Assembly (NCBI GenBank): GCA_903896915.1
Contig: CAITZN010000350.1
Location: 1-6,658, forward strand
Length of the DNA: 6,658 bases
From: an uncultured bacterium
GTDB lineage: Bacteria > Desulfobacterota > Desulfobulbia > Desulfobulbales > Desulfobulbaceae
Direction: 5' to 3'
The position numbers and the translations under genes were made by a program. The notes beneath the pieces were generated by a model that saw only the letters and a program-made list of their open reading frames with translations, made no database searches and was not told where the DNA came from. Below, piece by piece: positions 1-5,542 of this stretch (positions are counted from its first letter, which is position 1; every line of letters begins with the position of its first letter).

Positions 1-174
1 ATTGGTTGTATCGCTGCCGGGTTGCTGTGGCCCTGGCTGCGAACCATCCCGCTCGGACGTCTGCCCGGCGACATTGTGATCGTCCGGGAACATTTTCGGT
101 TGTATCTCCCTCTCACCAGCTCGATTCTAGTCAGCCTGGTGGTTTCGATCCTTTTTTGGCTCTTCCGGAAATAG
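1..174 (+). CDS. DUF2905 family small membrane protein (3' end only)
   Basis: Reading frame 1 is open from the first base to a TAG at 172-174 and gives 57 residues, so the start lies outside the window. It contains the motif LGRLPGDIVI, then REHFRLYLPLTSS, a hydrophobic C-terminal helix and a final WLFRK. This matches my memory of DUF2905 proteins: about 65-70 residues, two transmembrane segments around a short GRLPGDI loop, and a basic C-terminal tail. The first helix is cut by the window edge and the second spans about residues 38-55. No biochemical function is known to me; it should sit in the inner membrane. It lies 26 bases before the next gene on the same strand and may share its transcript. 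The longer open frame that overlaps it in another register is not the gene here. Confidence 0.88.
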   Translation: MGCIAAGLLWPWLRTIPLGRLPGDIVIVREHFRLYLPLTSSILVSLVVSILFWLFRK

Positions 175-200
175 CAGTGTCGCAGGGCCTCCTTGTATCT

Positions 201-992
201 ATGTCATCTGCATTGCCAACAACCACCACGGACAACAACTCGGGATTGCCACAGGCGGCCAGCGGTGGATGGTGCCAGCGGTGCGGGGCAACGCACAGTT
301 TGCCTTCAGAGCCGGCTCTACATGCTTGCCGTCAGTTGATGGACCAGTTGCGCAGGCATGGGCGGATCGATTTTGCTGTGTCCGAGGCAATGGCTGATCC
401 CCGTTGCTCGACCAGCGATCTGTTCAACGAGGCCGGGGGCAAGATGTTCGGGATGCTGTCCTGTCGCGACAATCAAGGACGCAAAGTAATGCTGCAAGCG
501 TTTTCCGGGCAATATAATGGTCTGTGGCAGGTGGAGGGCTGGGTGGGACCGGTCTTTGACGTCACCGCTTTCAACGATCTCATTCTGGCCCCTGAGCAGG
601 AAATCAAACGTATCGGCAGGGAAATGGGCATCTTGGCCAAAGGATCGAGTCTTTACCGTCATTTGCTCGTGCAGCGTCGAACCCTTGCGCGGAACCTGAT
701 GCGGGATATTCACAACCTCTATCAACTAGTCAATTTTCGTGGCGAAAAGATGCCGCTTGCCACTATCTACATCGGTTCGGGAGCGCCACCCTCAGGAACC
801 GCTGACTGTTGCGGGCCAAAATTGCTGCATCATGCAGTGATGCAGGGGTTTACCCCGGAATCTATAGCCGAGTTTTATTGGGGAGGAAGCAACGTTTCTT
901 CCACACGGCAACATGGATGTTTTTACAGCGCTTGTATCGCCAAATGCCAGCCGATTCTGGGTTTTATGCTGTGCGGGTTGCAAGCGCAATGA
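201..992 (+). CDS. Cysteine-rich accessory protein resembling the N-terminal region of long RluA-family proteins
   Basis: This 263-residue soluble protein has no signal peptide or membrane helix. Recognisable blocks are CQRC (25-28), GGKMFGML (79-86), LQAFSGQ (98-104), a helical basic stretch around 135-175, DCCGPKLLHHA (202-212), AEFYWGG (223-229) and HGCFYSACIAKCQPILGFML (238-257). From memory these correspond to the long N-terminal part of some gammaproteobacterial RluA proteins, where the same blocks (CCAPKLL, AEFWWG, CRGKCEPILGHML) come just before the synthase domain. Here the frame ends in TGA and the synthase follows as a separate gene overlapping by 4 bases. The molecular role is unknown. 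The seven grouped cysteines (25, 28, 203, 204, 240, 245, 249) could bind metal or RNA, which is inference. The ATG at 201 has a weak ribosome site; GTG at 177, with GGAA six bases upstream, is a fair alternative adding eight residues. Conserved sequence begins near residue 24, so it does not decide between them. Confidence 0.8.
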   Translation: MSSALPTTTTDNNSGLPQAASGGWCQRCGATHSLPSEPALHACRQLMDQLRRHGRIDFAVSEAMADPRCSTSDLFNEAGGKMFGMLSCRDNQGRKVMLQAFSGQYNGLWQVEGWVGPVFDVTAFNDLILAPEQEIKRIGREMGILAKGSSLYRHLLVQRRTLARNLMRDIHNLYQLVNFRGEKMPLATIYIGSGAPPSGTADCCGPKLLHHAVMQGFTPESIAEFYWGGSNVSSTRQHGCFYSACIAKCQPILGFMLCGLQAQ

Positions 993-1651
993 TTGAACCG
1001 CTGCCACTCCATATTCTGTATCAAGATGAATTCTTGACGGTTATTGATAAGCCGGGTGGATTATTGTCGGTTCCCGGGCGAGGCCTTGATAAACAGGATT
1101 CGGTGGTCAGCAGATTGCAACAGATGGTGCCTTGGTGCATCGAACAACCGGCAGTGCACCGTCTGGACATGGATACCTCGGGTTTGATGGTCCTGGGGTT
1201 GACCCGAGAGGCGCATCGCCACCTGTCAGCGCAGTTTGCCGAGCGTCGGGTGGCCAAGAAGTATCTGGCGTTGCTTGAGGGCATTGTGCCGATGGAATCC
1301 GGTGAGATCACTCTGTCGTTTCGACTTGATCCCGAGCGCCGGCCGTATCAGGTGTATGATCCTGTGCAGGGGAAAATAGGTATCAGTCGGTGGCGGAAGC
1401 TTGAAGTCCGGGAGGGGCGGCGGACCTTGGTGGCATTTACGCCCTTGACCGGCCGGACACATCAGCTCAGGCTACATGCCAGCCATCCGTTGGGACTCGG
1501 CTGCCCTATCGTTGGTGACCGGCTCTATGGCTCAGGGTGTTCTGAAGAGCCGCTGTTGTTGCATGCGACCTGGCTGCAATTCGACCATCCCAAAACAGGA
1601 CAGAAGATGGATTTTTGTTCAACGGCCCCTTTTGGTAGGGGTGCTCTCTAG
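989..1651 (+). CDS. rluA: RluA-family RNA pseudouridine synthase
   Basis: This 220-residue protein converts uridine to pseudouridine in structured RNA; E. coli RluA (219 residues, from memory) acts on 23S rRNA U746 and tRNA U32. Visible family blocks are ILYQDEFLTVIDKPGGLLSVPGR (start of the fold, residues 9-31), the catalytic motif HRLDMDTSG (57-65; catalytic aspartate D60), VAKKYLALLEG (88-98), LTGRTHQLRLH (153-163), PIVGDRLYG (173-181) and LLLHA (189-193). There is no S4 domain, as expected for the RluA subgroup rather than RluC/RluD. The start is the ATG at 989 inside the ATGA overlap with the previous gene. No convincing Shine-Dalgarno precedes it, so translation probably depends on ribosomes finishing the accessory gene. 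Family assignment is firm; the exact RNA target, and so the symbol, is less certain because related proteins of the long accessory-domain type may differ in target. Confidence 0.9.
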   Translation: MIEPLPLHILYQDEFLTVIDKPGGLLSVPGRGLDKQDSVVSRLQQMVPWCIEQPAVHRLDMDTSGLMVLGLTREAHRHLSAQFAERRVAKKYLALLEGIVPMESGEITLSFRLDPERRPYQVYDPVQGKIGISRWRKLEVREGRRTLVAFTPLTGRTHQLRLHASHPLGLGCPIVGDRLYGSGCSEEPLLLHATWLQFDHPKTGQKMDFCSTAPFGRGAL

Positions 1652-1676
1652 TCGGTTTCGATAGAGTCCCAGATTT

Positions 1677-2582
1677 TTATAGTGTCGAACGACACTGGCT
1701 CTTTATCCCTTTGAGTTCCAAGACCATCCCCGGATGCAGTTGATTCGGATCGATAACTTGCTTCCTGTTGAGTTCATATATTTTTTTCCAGGCATCATGA
1801 TAACAAAACATTCGAACAGCAATGAGGCTGAGCGAATCACCGCGTTGCACCGTGTACAGTTCTTCATCGTTTTGATTCTTTCCGTTGCTCTGGGATGAAT
1901 CGACCGTTTGGGTGGTAGTGCCTGACGGTTGAACCGGTATGGATGCGGCGGCTTGCGGTTCTTTGACCTCTGGTTGGTTAACTGGTTCGGAGATTGCCGG
2001 TTTCTCCACTGTGGTTTCAGTCGGCTCCTGAGGCAGAGGCTTTTCAGGTGCAGAAATCGGTTGTACTGCCGCAATTTGTACCGAAGTTTCTTGCTCGGAT
2101 TTATTAGTTGTCGAACTCGGAAACTGGTTTTTGAAAAATAAGAGGAATAGTATGAGGGCTATGATCCCTGTCGTCAGGATTGCGCCAAGCGGTCGGGAAA
2201 ATTGTTTTTTGTGGGGGACCCGTTGTCCATCCGGAATGGATGATTCTCGAATCCGTCGGCTCCTTCTTTTAACGGCCCTCGTCAGAAAAAGGGTCTCTTC
2301 AATTCGTTTGACATGACTCTGTATACCTGGAAAATCGGCCGCGAAGATTGATGCGGCTTCGTATAAGGCTTTTGCCTCTTCGGCTCTGCCCTCGTTCTCC
2401 ATGGCTTCGGCTTTGACGATCAGTGCGTTCGCCTCGTCATGAAGTCGGTCTATCTCCAGGTCAAGAGCGCTCCGTTCTTCCTCAGAAAGCTTATTCTCAT
2501 GTAGGGTCAGAAGCGTTCTGGCTTCAACGATTCGACCGGCTTTTATGGTTTCTTGGATGGTTACGGAAGTATTTGGTTCCAA
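1677..2582 (-). CDS. Single-pass membrane protein with cytoplasmic helical domain and C-terminal periplasmic LysM domain
   Basis: The product has 301 residues. Residues 10-97 form two helical, TPR-like segments (AGRIVEARTLL and EGRAEEAKALYEAA). Residues 102-127 are strongly basic, followed by one transmembrane helix at about 132-150. Residues 155-238 are a Pro/Glu/Thr-rich linker. A LysM domain at about 242-291 begins YTVQRGDSLSLIA and ends HPGMVLEL. The basic stretch before the helix predicts an N-in, C-out orientation, so the LysM would bind peptidoglycan in the periplasm while the helical part stays in the cytoplasm. The start is TTG at 2582, supported by AAGGAG seven bases upstream. A nearby ATG (2607-2605) is out of frame and its frame stops after 27 codons. 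The stop (TAA) leaves 25 bases to the convergent rluA end. Function is unknown; an envelope-linked scaffold or morphology role is inference. Confidence 0.85.
   Translation of the reverse strand: MEPNTSVTIQETIKAGRIVEARTLLTLHENKLSEEERSALDLEIDRLHDEANALIVKAEAMENEGRAEEAKALYEAASIFAADFPGIQSHVKRIEETLFLTRAVKRRSRRIRESSIPDGQRVPHKKQFSRPLGAILTTGIIALILFLLFFKNQFPSSTTNKSEQETSVQIAAVQPISAPEKPLPQEPTETTVEKPAISEPVNQPEVKEPQAAASIPVQPSGTTTQTVDSSQSNGKNQNDEELYTVQRGDSLSLIAVRMFCYHDAWKKIYELNRKQVIDPNQLHPGMVLELKGIKSQCRSTL
1681..1696. repeat. Inverted repeat at the convergent rluA/LysM gene ends
   Basis: AGTGTCGAACGACACT has seven-base arms around a two-base centre and can fold as a six-pair stem with a GAAC loop. It encodes the last residues of the LysM protein and sits 30 bases past the rluA stop. 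Neither strand has a U-run directly after the stem, so it is not a textbook intrinsic terminator. It could limit transcript ends or read-through between the convergent genes, or be chance. Confidence 0.45.
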
Positions 2583-2589
2583 CAGTTGG

Positions 2590-2595
2590 CTCCTT
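2590..2595 (-). promoter_or_regulatory. Shine-Dalgarno that fixes the TTG start of the LysM gene
   Basis: On the minus strand the sequence is AAGGAG, then seven bases, then TTG. This near-perfect ribosome site at ideal spacing is the main reason for accepting a TTG start rather than the out-of-frame ATG just upstream. Confidence 0.7.
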
Positions 2596-2670
2596 GGTCG
2601 TATTCATTATGGAATGAATGAGCGTAGCTGCAGGTGTAACCGTCTGTCAAGGCAGCAGGGCGTGGGGCAT

Positions 2671-2699
2671 AAAAAAAGGGGTGCCCAAAGAGCACCCCT
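2671..2699 (-). terminator. Intrinsic terminator of the malate dehydrogenase gene
   Basis: Read on the minus strand this is AGGGGTGC, a seven-base loop TCTTTGG, GCACCCCT, then a run of T. The eight-pair GC-rich stem begins 23 bases after the mdh stop codon. The U-run lies only on the minus-strand side, so it ends mdh transcription before the LysM gene, which therefore probably needs its own promoter in 2583-2670. Confidence 0.9.
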
Positions 2700-2722
2700 C
2701 GAAAACACATGCAGTGGAAAAA

Positions 2723-3703
2723 TTATTTGACGTGATCGGCTACAGCGGCTCTTTCGCCTTGCAGCTCGGCTTCGGTCTTTTTGATCATCTCACGGCTGAA
2801 CTCACTGACTTCCAGACCTTCAACGATCTTCCATTCGCCGCCTTCGGTGGTGATAGGGAAGGCGAACATCAGATCCTGGTCAACGCCGTAGGGGTTGCCG
2901 GCGCTGTAGACGCCCATGCTGACCCATTGGCCGTTGCTGCCCAAGGCCCAACTTCTCATGTGGTCAACTGCAGCAGATGCGGCAGAAGCTGCGGAGGAAG
3001 CACCGCGCGCCTTGATGATGGCAGCGCCACGCTGCTGTACGGTCGGGATGAAATCGGTTTTGTTCCACTCATCGCTGACCATGCCTTTAACGGCTTTGCC
3101 GTCAACGGTGGCATAGCTGATGTCCGGATACTGGGTAGCGGAATGGTTACCCCAGACAACAACCTTTTCCACTTTGGTGGAGTGGGTGCTGGTTTTTTCG
3201 GCGATCTGGGACATGGCCCGGTTGTGGTCCAGACGCATCATGGCGGTAACGTTGCGCGGATTGAGTTTCGGGGCATTCTTCAACAGGATAAGGGCATTGG
3301 TGTTAGCCGGGTTGCCGACAACCAGGATCTTGACGGTGGGCTTGGCGTTGTCGCTCATGGCCTTACCCTGGACAGTGAAGATCGCGCCGTTGGCGGTGAG
3401 CAGATCGGAGCGCTCCATGCCCGGGCCACGTGGCCTGGAACCAACAAGCAGCGCATAATCAACATCCTTGAAGGCAACATTAGGATCATCGGTGGCGATC
3501 ACGCCTGCAACCAGCGGGAAGGCGCAGTCGTTGAGTTCCATCAGCACGCCCTGCAGGGCGCCCATTGCCGGGGGGATTTCCAGAAGCTGGAGGATGACAG
3601 GCTGATCAGGTCCAAGCATGCTACCGCTGGCGATGCGGAAAATGAGGGAATAGCTGATCTGACCGGCAGCTCCGGTAACTGCTACACGTACTGGTGCTTT
3701 CAT
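2723..3703 (-). CDS. mdh: Malate dehydrogenase, cytosolic (eukaryote-like) type
   Basis: This 326-residue enzyme interconverts malate and oxaloacetate in the citric acid cycle. The family's usual length is about 326-330, so it looks complete. Visible motifs are the nucleotide-binding loop TGAAGQI (10-16), [13 protein letters not shown] (40-52), the mobile-loop substrate arginines in RPRGPGMER (R92, R98), GNPANTNAL (130-138), RLDHNRA (157-163, with D159 and R162) and the catalytic histidine in [11 protein letters not shown] (H187). [12 protein letters not shown] is typical of the cytosolic MDH/Thermus-type branch rather than the LDH-like branch. Acidic E42 after the second strand favours NAD over NADP, by analogy with known family members. 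The ATG has AAGGAG seven bases upstream (3711-3716) and a strong terminator follows the gene, so it is probably a single-gene transcript. I saw no convincing -35/-10 pair upstream. Confidence 0.97.
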   Translation of the reverse strand: MKAPVRVAVTGAAGQISYSLIFRIASGSMLGPDQPVILQLLEIPPAMGALQGVLMELNDCAFPLVAGVIATDDPNVAFKDVDYALLVGSRPRGPGMERSDLLTANGAIFTVQGKAMSDNAKPTVKILVVGNPANTNALILLKNAPKLNPRNVTAMMRLDHNRAMSQIAEKTSTHSTKVEKVVVWGNHSATQYPDISYATVDGKAVKGMVSDEWNKTDFIPTVQQRGAAIIKARGASSAASAASAAVDHMRSWALGSNGQWVSMGVYSAGNPYGVDQDLMFAFPITTEGGEWKIVEGLEVSEFSREMIKKTEAELQGERAAVADHVK

Positions 3704-4072
3704 TTGTTTTCTCCTTGCTGTTTTACCTTAACAATTAGTAGTCCAAAAATTTGGTAACCTACCGTAACGTTGTAATGCATTTCCTTTTCAAGGAATTTCG
3801 ATCAAGAAGGGATGTCCTTTGTCTGGAGCATGATGCGTTGGTGGAGATGAAAAACAGGAATGCCTTAGAATGGTCTGTGCGTCCAAGCTGGATACGTGTG
3901 TGGAAGGCACATCACGCATCTAAGAGACTGCAGAAACTGGCAGAATTTTTGAACACTCCAATCAAAAATATACAAATTCCCTTTCAAATCCGCCGTTATT
4001 GATACAATTCAACGGTTGAAAAGTCAAGGGCTCTTTGCCTTTGGTCGTAACTCTTTGCAATAGAGTTCTTTT
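3704..4072. other. 369-base gap upstream of mdh, no confident gene
   Basis: The mdh leader and promoter should lie here on the minus strand, but I cannot pick out a convincing -35/-10 pair. Close to the start, GTAAC occurs twice ten bases apart (3754-3758 and 3764-3768), which could be an activator or repressor contact; this is weak. On the plus strand a frame of up to 83 codons (3751-4002, first ATG at 3775) has no ribosome site and no family I recognise (it includes WSVRPSWIRVWKAHHASKRL), so I do not call it a gene. An inverted repeat and a plus-strand hairpin with a T-run lie at the right end and are listed separately. Confidence 0.5.
3993..4015. repeat. Inverted repeat CCGTT...AACGG, possible operator
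   Basis: Outer arms CCGTT and AACGG enclose a 13-base centre that itself contains ATTG-ATA-CAAT. The inner and outer symmetries are offset by one base. It lies about 290 bases upstream of the mdh start, so a direct operator role for mdh is uncertain. Confidence 0.25.
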
Positions 4073-4074
4073 TT
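4049..4074 (+). terminator. Possible plus-strand intrinsic terminator between mdh and the NUDIX gene
   Basis: AACTCT, a seven-base loop and AGAGTT are followed by C and six T. The stem is only six pairs and AT-rich. A second hairpin lies just before it at about 4026-4042 (AAGGGC/GCCTTT, one G-U pair). The T-run is on the plus strand only, so it cannot serve the minus-strand NUDIX gene, whose stop codon it touches. It would imply a plus-strand transcript in this gap, for which there is no other evidence. Confidence 0.3.
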
Positions 4075-4600
4075 AGGAAAGGGTGGGGTAGCGGTCGGCG
4101 ATCACCATCATGAGAGTTTCATAGGTGAAGCCCCAGACAAATCCTGCGGTAGCGGGGAGGCAAGGGAACAGGACATGAGGACATCGTGGGCTCATCGCCC
4201 GCCTGGTGATGTTTGCTTTATCGGAAATGTATTCAAGTTCGAGCCATTCGTGGCAACTTATCTCCGAAGTCTGTAGCCTGATTGCCGGTTGCTCGGTGAG
4301 TTCGAATAAGAAGGTGGTGACCGGAACGGCTTGATTGAGGTGATTGCCGGCTTTGCGAACAGGGTATTGCTTGATAAGATTGCTGGCTGAGAGTTGAATG
4401 CCGCATTCTTCATAGGTCTCCCGAATACAGGTTGCCAGCAGGGAGGGGTCCTCGTCATGGCGACGGCCTCCGGGGAAGGCATAGTGGCCCGACCACGGAT
4501 CGTTGGGATTGGTCTTCCGTTTGAGAACAAGCACCTCGGGAATTGGTTGGGATGTGATAATGGTCGCCACAGCGGCCTCGATTTTAAATAAGGACTCCAT
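4073..4600 (-). CDS. NUDIX hydrolase, CoA pyrophosphatase (NudL)-like group
   Basis: This 175-residue protein carries a NUDIX box: FPGGRRHDEDPSLL at 42-55, then IRETYEECGI at 59-68, with metal-binding glutamates E61, E64 and E65. The block is one residue longer than the textbook GX5EX7REUXEEXGU spacing and lines up with the NudL/CoA-pyrophosphatase pattern FPGG...D...REAxEE. Upstream DPWSGHYAFPGG (34-45) takes the place of the UPF0035 signature, so this is a related subgroup and the substrate (CoA, a nucleotide sugar or another nucleoside diphosphate derivative) cannot be fixed. The enzyme would hydrolyse a diphosphate bond in the cytoplasm with Mg2+ or Mn2+. The ATG is preceded by AAAGGA at short spacing. 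It reads in the same direction as mdh but lies 369 bases upstream of it, so an operon is unlikely. A TAGAAT-like -10 lies just upstream, without a clear -35. Confidence 0.88.
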   Translation of the reverse strand: MESLFKIEAAVATIITSQPIPEVLVLKRKTNPNDPWSGHYAFPGGRRHDEDPSLLATCIRETYEECGIQLSASNLIKQYPVRKAGNHLNQAVPVTTFLFELTEQPAIRLQTSEISCHEWLELEYISDKANITRRAMSPRCPHVLFPCLPATAGFVWGFTYETLMMVIADRYPTLS

Positions 4601-4652
4601 CTTTTCCTTTAAACATATTCTATCCCGGAAAGCTAATTTTCGGAGGTTACCA

Positions 4653-4829
4653 ATGTCGGGGACAACTCAATGGTGTCAGTGTGATAACCGTACTCATATT
4701 ACTTTACTTTTCTTAATATTGATACGAATACCGTTTTTTTCAACCTGTTTCCAGAGGATGCAGGTATTATCCATACCGTTCGGAACGCCGGGCTTTTTGC
4801 CCTTTGAGTCTCCTGGATTTTCTCGCTGA
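4653..4829 (+). CDS. Possible small hydrophobic protein of 58 residues, unrecognised
   Basis: An ATG preceded by GGAGG with a six-base spacer opens a 58-codon frame ending in TGA. The product starts MSGTTQWCQCDNRTHITLLF and has a short hydrophobic stretch at about 16-32, which could insert in a membrane, then a Pro/Phe-rich tail. The ribosome site is the only positive evidence. The frame stays open into the NUDIX gene on the other strand, and the same bases lie in the NUDIX leader, so chance is a real possibility. No family is recognised and no function is proposed. Confidence 0.2.
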   Translation: MSGTTQWCQCDNRTHITLLFLILIRIPFFSTCFQRMQVLSIPFGTPGFLPFESPGFSR

Positions 4830-4919
4830 AAAGGTTGTTTGCTTAGGTGTTACATGGGTTTACAAGCGTACGGGTGCGTCGATCAGTCTGAGCTTTGCTG
4901 GGGAGTGGACAGGTTATAC

Positions 4920-4950
4920 TTGACATTGGTCCCCAGGTCCCAGCTAGAAT
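4920..4950 (+). promoter_or_regulatory. Possible sigma-70 promoter upstream of the PilZ gene
   Basis: A perfect TTGACA (4920-4925) and TAGAAT (4945-4950, five of six) are separated by 19 bases, longer than the preferred 17. The orientation fits transcription of the PilZ gene with a leader of about 105-110 bases. The long spacer makes it a moderate candidate. Confidence 0.35.
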
Positions 4951-5055
4951 GAAAGAGGTCGTCTTGCGCCCGACAGGCGACAGGGAAGCGGCGGTGCGCA
5001 TATACAACAAAGTATTGTCGCTGAAAATTTTATACTACTAACGTTGTCGAATCAA

Positions 5056-5064
5056 GGGGGGGGG
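5056..5064 (+). repeat. Run of nine G directly before the PilZ start codon
   Basis: Nine consecutive G abut the ATG at 5065, after AA, so the tract also forms the ribosome site (AAGG with seven G as spacer). Slippage would change the spacing between ribosome site and start codon. If the upstream in-frame TTG at 5044 were used, it would shift the reading frame instead. Confidence 0.85.
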
Positions 5065-5472
5065 ATGGACACTGATTTTGCAGAACGCCGTCGGCACATT
5101 CGAGTCTATTTTGAGAGTTTAGAGGAAACGAGCTGTCAATTTACCCCTGCGGAACAGGCAACAGTGCCGTTGGTAGCCTCGGTGCTCGATTTGAGTTTGG
5201 GTGGTCTGCACCTGGCTTGTAAGGGGGATTACAGCTTCGCTGTCGGCGATCGGCTCATTCTCAATTCTTTGACCCATCGTACCGGCCCAGTTTGTGATGA
5301 GCAGATTCCCATGGAGATCCGCTGGATTTTTGCCAAGACGGAATCTAGCGGGCTCTATATAGGTTGCCAGTTTCTCCATCTGCCCGAAAAAAGCCGCAGC
5401 CGAATTGCCAACTTGATCAGTGTGAAACTCTTAGAATCAAGCGCAGCCCGTATAGGTTCCATCAGTACATGA
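5065..5472 (+). CDS. PilZ domain protein (predicted c-di-GMP receptor)
   Basis: This 135-residue single-domain cytoplasmic protein has both PilZ c-di-GMP-binding motifs: RxxxR within ERRRHIRV (R9-x3-R13) and DxSxxG in DLSLGGL (D42, S44, G47). The expected late strand and helix follow in GLYIGCQFLHLPEKSRSRI. Such proteins bind c-di-GMP and act on motility, polysaccharide synthesis or pili; no partner is identifiable here. A TTG at 5044 is in frame, but no ribosome site precedes it, so I prefer ATG 5065. The radical SAM gene follows after 70 bases on the same strand and could share the transcript. The 3' tail (LLESSAARIGSIST) is likely disordered. Start-site context is odd because of the G9 run. 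Confidence 0.9.
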   Translation: MDTDFAERRRHIRVYFESLEETSCQFTPAEQATVPLVASVLDLSLGGLHLACKGDYSFAVGDRLILNSLTHRTGPVCDEQIPMEIRWIFAKTESSGLYIGCQFLHLPEKSRSRIANLISVKLLESSAARIGSIST

Positions 5473-5542
5473 AAGGAGCCAGCCTGCTGCCGCACAAACA
5501 ACCTAGTTTCTGCAAGCATTAGAATGAGCAATATGATACCCA

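Larger units (their letters stand above)
4601..5064. other. 464-base gap between the NUDIX and PilZ genes
   Basis: No recognised gene lies here. The left part must hold the NUDIX promoter (minus strand) and the right part the PilZ promoter (plus strand). Three short plus-strand frames are arranged head to tail: 4653-4829 (58 codons, good ribosome site, listed separately), 4854-4952 (32 codons, weak AGGTG site) and 4949-5041 (30 codons, MKEVVLRPTGDREAAVRIYN..., ATGA overlap with the previous one). The last two are close to what chance gives and I do not call them genes. Confidence 0.5.

Noticed and set aside
6..200. N-terminal 65-residue extension of the accessory protein's open frame
   Set aside because: It overlaps the DUF2905 coding sequence in another frame, and the extension has low-complexity, unconserved composition. 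The true start is at 201 or 177.
2618..3757. 379-codon plus-strand open frame opposite mdh
   Set aside because: It is a shadow of the malate dehydrogenase gene, whose motifs, ribosome site and terminator are all on the minus strand.
3812..3850. 12-codon frame encoding MSFVWSMMRWWR, resembling a Trp-rich leader peptide
   Set aside because: The ribosome site is too close to the ATG, no tryptophan gene follows on that strand, and the nearest hairpin is about 180 bases away.
3751..4002. 83-codon plus-strand frame upstream of mdh
   Set aside because: It starts with TTG or an ATG lacking any ribosome site, covers the expected mdh promoter and matches no family I know.
3751..4653. TTGGTAACCT shared by the mdh and NUDIX upstream regions (3751-3760 plus; 4644-4653 minus)
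   Set aside because: A ten-base match between two gaps of this size is roughly expected by chance, and its orientation relative to the genes differs.
4790..4802. GGGC-TTTTT-GCCC hairpin as a terminator
   Set aside because: The stem is only four pairs and no continuous U-run follows.
5015..5036. TTGTCG and TATACT as a promoter for the PilZ gene
   Set aside because: The spacer is only ten bases, too short for a sigma-70 -35/-10 pair.
5473..5485. AAAGGAG-like ribosome site just after the PilZ stop
   Set aside because: No ATG, GTG or TTG follows at usable distance, and the radical SAM frame has a stop at 5534 before its own ATG.
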